The notes beneath the pieces are model-generated. The model was not told the origin of the DNA. It saw only the letters and a list, made by a program, of their open reading frames with translations, and ran no database searches. A stretch of DNA of 64,000 nt, taken from NCBI RefSeq assembly GCF_003573695.1, contig NC_039365.1, forward strand, positions 82,749,089-82,813,088, read 5' to 3'. The stretch is from Papaver somniferum. Lineage: Eukaryota > Streptophyta > Magnoliopsida > Ranunculales > Papaveraceae. Positions 58,079-64,000 of this stretch are shown piece by piece (the stretch's first letter is position 1; every line of letters starts with the position of its first letter). The translations under genes were made by a program, and so were the position numbers.

Positions 58079-59446
58079 GTTAAACGAAGCTACTCTACTA
58101 AATTCAGTGTGAATTTTAGCACTAGAGAAGCGAAAAAGTAAAGAAAAGATATGTCTCTATTTAGGATGATGGGATACAAGAAAAATTAAGAAGTAACTAG
58201 CTGGAATAGAATGAACTGAAATAACTGAGCCTGAACAAGCTAAGAAAAGATTAAAATCTACCAGACGATACTATTACCGTTAAAAAACACGCAATAATTG
58301 TCACTGAATACCAAAGATCACTTCCAACTACACTATAACGAAAGAAAACCAAAAATTAAACCTCATAGTCTCTGATGGTGTCATTTTACAACAAAGTTTC
58401 ATTGATCCACTGCTGGAGATGTCAATTGAAAATAGTTGGAGTTATCACCAGGATTAATAACGACGATCTTCTGTTCAGCTGTATATGTACCCTGCTATCT
58501 TATGCTCAAACAAACCACAAAACACAAAAATACCAAGGCAAGGTATACAATTCAGAATTCACCCCATAAAATGACCTAAAACATTTCCAATAAAGATAAA
58601 AAAAACCTGCAATGCTTCCAAAGCTGAGTTTGGCTTGGGATTGAGAAGAAATCTACATGTTAATGACTGAAAATTGGTTATGAGACAAATTTGCTTACCG
58701 GAAACTTAATTAGGCAGGAGAAAAAAGATAAAGGAGAAAAGAAAACTTTTCCGATTATGGAATTCAGAGTAAGAGAATATCAAAAAATCCCACACTTAAC
58801 AAGAAGTTAACTCCAAAAAACTCTACTAATCCAGAGGATTGGATCCTATGCATCTCAAAATTAACCATAAACTTAAACCAGAAACCTCATGACGGAAGAT
58901 AAGGACATAAGACAAAACCCTTGGAACTTTCAATAAAAGAAAAGCATTTCTGACAACAAAAACAAATTTATCCTCGTGAGCTATATGAAATATCTCATCT
59001 AGAAACCAACTTAAAACCAATACTCAAGTTCAAGGAGTTTGAATCTGAAAGTAAAATCAATAAACATCACCGTGCTTAAAAACATACCTGGTGATATAAG
59101 AGCACATCCGCAAAGCTGCAAATATGGATAGTTTTTCTTGAGGTTTAAAAGTACTAGAAAATTACAGAGAAAAAAGAGATGCACAACACAAAAACTGAAG
59201 TCAAATTCACAGAGTTTATAAGGAGAAAGCTTAATGATTGATATTCAAAATATAGAAGATATCCAACAGAGATTCCACGGAACTAAAATAATAACTATTA
59301 TCACGATTAAAGAAGAAAAAACCAATTTCAAGTCATGGGTTTAGGATAAATCCTTCAAAGGAACCAAATGGATAGAAGACAGACTCAATTAACCGCCAAA
59401 CTCAAAAGAAAATGAGATGAGTCTATCAAACAGAGTCAGATAGGGG
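58079..59446. other. Intergenic, no gene seen
   Basis: A/T-rich sequence upstream of the LINE endonuclease. I looked on both strands for a LINE ORF1 (zinc knuckle) and found none. It may be degraded 5' LINE sequence or host spacer. Confidence 0.45.
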
Positions 59447-62069
59447 TGAATTGATTACACAAAAATTTCTCCACTGTAAGAGATCCACTAAATACCTTTC
59501 TAATCATTATCAGATAGGGAAGAAAATATCAGTCCCTTCTAATTATAATAAAAACAATTATAATTGCGGAAATAGAAAAGTAAAAGACACAGCAAAATTT
59601 TGTTAACGAGGAAACCGCAAATGCTGATTAACCCCGGGACCTTGTCCAAAATTGAATACTCTCAGGATTAAGCCGCTATACAAAATATAAATCAACTTCG
59701 TATAGTTGAGACCAAACAACTAAACCTATAGTTTACCTAGTTCCGTTTGTATCCATGCGCCTCCAACTTGCAATAAGTCACGCACTTGGAACAATTCCTT
59801 TGGTTCGTATTCCAAACAGTAAAGAAACAACAAATTTGTTCGGTAACAACTCTTTTCAAACAAGTGATATGAGTTTGACAAAAGGCTTTTCCGTTTATCC
59901 CAATAAACTTCTTTCTCGGGTTCTTAGATCTATCTAAAAATACAACTACCAAAGTAGTTGGGTCTAGATTTTGCAATCAATACTCTTAGTCACAAAGACA
60001 ATATATTGATGCCGATCTACTCAACTAATCAATCAAGATTATCACAAAGATAAAACGATTATAGTTGGGTCCCCAACCGATCAAGTTTTGTGCACACCAA
60101 AGAACTCAAACAAGCAATCTTCTTTGTCTTAAAATCTTCTTAGATCTTCAATAAACACCTGCACACAATCAAATTGAATCTCTTATGATCAATCACACAC
60201 ATAACGACGTTTGTTAACAATGGATTATCACAAGACGTCTTTAGATCTACAAACAGTCTAAAGATCCCCCTCGAAACTTCGATCTAGTTTGAGTGAATCT
60301 TATATCAGAAGAGAAGATTCTCAAGCATAAAAAAACTAGGTGCAATCAAATTTCAACGGCCGTTAGTCAATCAAATCAATAGAAAACTAATAATAAACTG
60401 CAATTATCTAGTTTCCCACCAACATTACTCGTAGAGATTCCCAATCCCAGAGAAGTCTTTAAAACGAGCGGTCGTAAGAGATTTCGCCTAATCAGGGTAC
60501 TTTCCTCTCCGAATAGATGGCTCCACTAGTAACAACACAACTAGGTAGTTTTGCTGGCTTTGAGGATTAGTTTGCTTGGAATGAAAACTTCAATATTTAT
60601 AGACCAAGGACGTTTGGACACCAAGGAATTTCCAAAACCAAAAATATTCTCAAGATATGCAACATATTTCCAAATTCGGTTTTCATAATTCCTGGAAATG
60701 CTCTGTCCAAATATTGACCGAAATCTCAGTAGAAAATCTCCAATTAGTAAATGCACATTACCAATTTTTATTTTCTAAAGATATGCATTTTAATTGCTGG
60801 AAATTAAAATCATATAAAACTAAAAACCTTGATTAAAAGATTCTCAGTTTATTTTGATCTGGGATTCTCCTTTAGTTATTAAGGAATATCTTTGAACAAT
60901 AAAAGATAAAAGTTATTGCACATGTTTAAAGTATGTCGACATCTTTACTTTGTAGATCCTTTTTCATATTTACAATCTTGGAACCGATTTTCCACACTTC
61001 CAAACGAGTTTAGAATTGGTTCATCTGATTTCCGAGAACTATGTGATTGATCAAAAACATTCAATCACCATTCATGGGTTTAACGGTTCTACCAAAACAA
61101 GTTTCGGTTCTACCTCCAAGTGTCTACTAAGATCGGCCACATTAGTTTCCAAAACATTGTTAACTAAGTACCAGGATCGATTACCACTTATTTATGGTAC
61201 TTAATTGTGATCGGTTGCAAAAGTTATAGGATCGGTCACACCTATTACTAAAACTTATTAACCTACTACAAGGATCGATTACACATATTGTGATTAGTCC
61301 CAACCAAGTTCTAGGATCGGTTACCCAATGACTAGGAATGGTCACACCAATTACAAATATCAATCATACCATCTCACGTGATTACTTAGGATCGGTTTCA
61401 CTAATAAAAGTCATACCAATACAAAATTCAAGCATTGTGAATAGTTTTACCAAGATACATAAACAAGTTATGGGCGGTTATACTTAACACACATATTGGT
61501 AATCCAAAGATTTGCGATGAATAACAATACCAATAAGCCTAGCGATTTCCTTTTCGATTCATAAAACAAGTTTATGAATTGTACTTCCTTTAAAAGAATG
61601 TAAAATATTGTTTCCCAGGATGAGATCTTCACCCATACCCATACAGATCACAATAGCATTCATACGATTATGTCGAAGTCTTATATACGAAGTTCAAAAG
61701 ATAGACGTCATACTTCGTATTGTAATTCCTTAATACTATGTCTAACTAGTGTATAATCATTCACAGCTTCGCAGTTATGTTTTCAATATGCACGACTTGA
61801 AAGATACATTAAGAATGAAATTGTTCAAGTTTGCTAACCTCAAGTGGAAGGATGATGTCATCGTTGTAGCTCTTTACTTCTTCACATTCTTCAAGTCTTC
61901 ATGTAATACTTGTAAGTCTCATATCGTAGTAACTTTCTAGCTAACCTATACGAAGTTGACTCTAGTAAATAATCAAGCGACTTTTTAAATGAGTTTTGGT
62001 TCACTAAAATATGACAACCAAACTTGACATACTAACGCTTGGTGGGTTCAACCGAGCTATGCTCTAACA
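59447..62069 (-). repeat. Probable solo LTR, copia family, divergent subfamily
   Basis: On the minus strand it begins TGTTAGAGCATAGCTCGGTT at 62,069 and includes GCGGCTTAATCC...AAGGTCCCGGGG and GTTTCCTCGTTAACAAAA in the same order as the LTRs at 19,496 and 27,547. The downstream third differs and a plausible end TTCA lies at 59,447. No internal element sequence is attached on either side. Flanks (AGGGG left, TGATT right) do not match, so the left border is uncertain. Confidence 0.65.
61100..61400. repeat. Degenerate AGGATCGGTTAC repeats within the LTR
   Basis: Seven or more copies of a 12-15 bp word (AGGATCGGTTACAC and variants), spaced 25-50 bp, occupy the U3-like part of the LTR, where the related LTRs carry GTACGCGTAC palindromes. 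Confidence 0.65.
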
Positions 62070-62267
62070 TGATTAAAGAAAAAAGAAGAGTTTGATTAAC
62101 GTTTTTAGGATAGATCTATGAACATGTAGGAGATCTTGGTAAGAAAATTTAATCGGGAGGATTTCAGGTCGGCTCAGTTTTCGCCCGATCCTCAGAGCTC
62201 CAAACCAGATATCCGCTTCAGTGACCACCTTCTTTAATGCTAATGGGTGGTGTTTAAATTTACTGTT

Positions 62268-64000
62268 TCTTTTGTTTTTTTATACTAAGAAAATTTTATT
62301 AGTCACCCGAAATGGAGTTCAGCTTGAATTGGTGATACAATAAAGTTTGGGGGATTAATAATCCAACTTCTACAAACTTCATGAATACGAGAGTTCCTAG
62401 ACATTTTATCAGCTAGCTTATTTATTTTCCTATCAATGAACTTGCAAGTTCATAATGAATGCTTGCTCAAATAGTTTATAGCATTTTGGATATGTGGTTG
62501 ATATTTCCGTTTAAATTTTTTGGTAGTCTCCATTCGATGCAGCTGTTACATTCTGTGCATCTATCTCAAAACATATTTGTTGCAGATTCAAGTCTTTCGT
62601 CCATCGTATAGCATGCAACAATCCCACTACCTCTGCTTGTTCCGCATATAGGTGTTCATGCTTGTAGATGCATCTTCCTTGCTCAAATACACCTATATAG
62701 TTACAAAGAATTAGTCTCATTCCTGTGTGATTTTAAGTTAAAACAATTTTAAAAGACGCATCACAACTTATAGATTATGAATAAGGGTTAGGAGGTGTCC
62801 ATGCAGCTTGAGGTGGATAATTCATAGTGTTGTTGTCACTCGAATACCGACTTCTCTTCATTGTTGAAATATTGTATACTGTGGATGACTGTCACTGGGT
62901 TTGGCTTCATTCCTTGGAAAACAGTCGTGCACCTTGCTTTTCATATCTCCCAGCATGCATTCGCCATTTTCACTATCCAATCCTCGTCAGGATCACAAAA
63001 ATCATTTCTAAACCAACTCTTTAATTAACTATCAACCGTGGTATCATATGACTCCATACTATGCCTTGCACCAGGGATAGAAGTCCATACATCCCTTGCA
63101 AAAGGACAATCCCATAATATATGCTTATTAGTTTCAATCACCTGATAACACACACTATAATATTCTACTCCATAGTATGTTACTCTAGCCATATTCATTG
63201 GATGGAATACTGTCGTTGATGCATTTCCATAAAAAAGTTTTTACCCTTGGTAGTGTATTCAAACTCAACAATCTTTCCCAAAATTTTGCTTCTTCAATAT
63301 TAACATTGTTGGAGCTGTTATTTTTGAGAGACACCAACTTGTGATAAGCATACTTCAATGTAAATTGTCCATTCATGGTGAGTATCCCAATCAGTCTATC
63401 TTGAGAGGATTCTGGCATTGTCATTGCAAGGATCTTGTTGACATCTTCAGGTGAAAATGGTATGTTGGATGATAGGAATGTTTTTTGTTTTTGTAACTGG
63501 ATCGATGAGATCAGCCACTGTGTTGTAGTTCACTGCCACAACGAAATCTGCAATTGAAACTGGTGGTACTTGCATACCAGTAATCCAGTTATCCTTCTAT
63601 GTGAGAATTTTTTTTGCCATCTCCAGGCAGCCAGAAACTATATTGCCTAATAAAATGAACTTCACTTTGTACGCTTTTCCATGCCCATGTTGAATCCTTT
63701 TTATTTGGTGCATGGAGAAGTGATGCATATGGGAAATGCCTATACTTTAAAGATTTTGGCCGCAGCTGTTGTGAGCTATTACATAGTCGCCATGCCTCTT
63801 TTTCCAATAGTGCTTGATTGAAGCACTCAAGATCCTGAAATCCTATTCCTCCAAGTGACTGTTAACCTTGGTACAGAATGCTAGATATACTAATTTTCCA
63901 TCACGTTTCTTCCACCAGAATCTTCTTTGTACTTTGTCCATTTCTTTGATTGTTTATTTTGGGATTTAAAAAACCCCCATTTGATGTGATGGCATTGCAT
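62268..64000 (-). mobile_element. Second LINE fragment, runs off the right edge
   Basis: Minus-strand pieces of a plant L1-type ORF2 C-terminus: MEKEAWRLCNSSQQL and FPYASLLHAPNKKDSTWAW (63,807-63,589), then KFWERLLSLNTLPRVKTFLW and ILWDCPFARDVW (zf-RVT, 63,424 to about 63,070), and RNase H pieces HLYAEQAEVVGLLHAIRW and FEIDAQNVTAA (62,720-62,511). A T-rich stretch at 62,263-62,281 is probably the 3' tail. Broken by several stops; the RT core would lie beyond 64,000. Confidence 0.75.

Overview
This is plant nuclear DNA. The evidence is intron-rich genes for conserved plant proteins (cytosolic ribosomal protein eL13, a 10-kDa acyl-CoA-binding protein, a plastid ClpP subunit), AT-rich noncoding sequence, and plant transposon families (Tat-type Ty3/gypsy, Ty1/copia, Stowaway and PIF/Harbinger MITEs, Helitron, L1-type LINEs). 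A eudicot is likely. The long copia LTR family looks to me like one common in poppies, but that is a low-confidence impression.

Layout. 1-2,560: decayed copia gag and a complete 368-bp Stowaway MITE. 2,565-16,597: a 14-kb minus-strand Tat-lineage gypsy element with both LTRs, an ATGAT target duplication, PBS, PPT, gag-protease, RT-RNase H, second RNase H and integrase. In its 3' part it carries a plus-strand multi-exon gene (4,287-8,284) with its own TATA box and leader intron. 17,761-18,296: a Harbinger-type MITE. 19,496-30,086: a copia-type element with 2.4-2.5 kb LTRs and gag but no pol (TR-GAG-like), disrupted by a repeat-rich insertion. 30,087-32,600: fragments, including an inverted LTR piece and a possible Harbinger transposase tail. 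32,848-36,624: a 3.8-kb TIR element carrying a Myb/NAM-like remnant and, on the other strand, a plant-mobile-domain (PMD)-like gene.

36.9-53.7 kb is the host gene island: a membrane-anchored coiled-coil protein of unknown function (+), acyl-CoA-binding protein (-), RPL13 (-) and CLPP4-like (-). Between them lie a tandem-repeat-rich nonautonomous element (about 44.1-45.3 kb), a Helitron (ending at 49,330) and a 5'-truncated LINE (to 50,798). From 53.9 kb to the end the sequence is again mobile: a near full-length L1-type LINE (-), a probable solo LTR of the copia family (-) and a second LINE fragment running off the right edge.

The host genes are unrelated housekeeping functions: translation, acyl-CoA handling and plastid proteolysis. 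Their models rest on splice sites with consistent phase, read by eye. Nearly all transposon reading frames are broken by stops or frameshifts. The items most worth following up are the spliced antisense gene inside the gypsy element, the PMD-like gene inside the Harbinger-type TIRs, the pol-less copia family, and a poly(A)-only retroinsertion.
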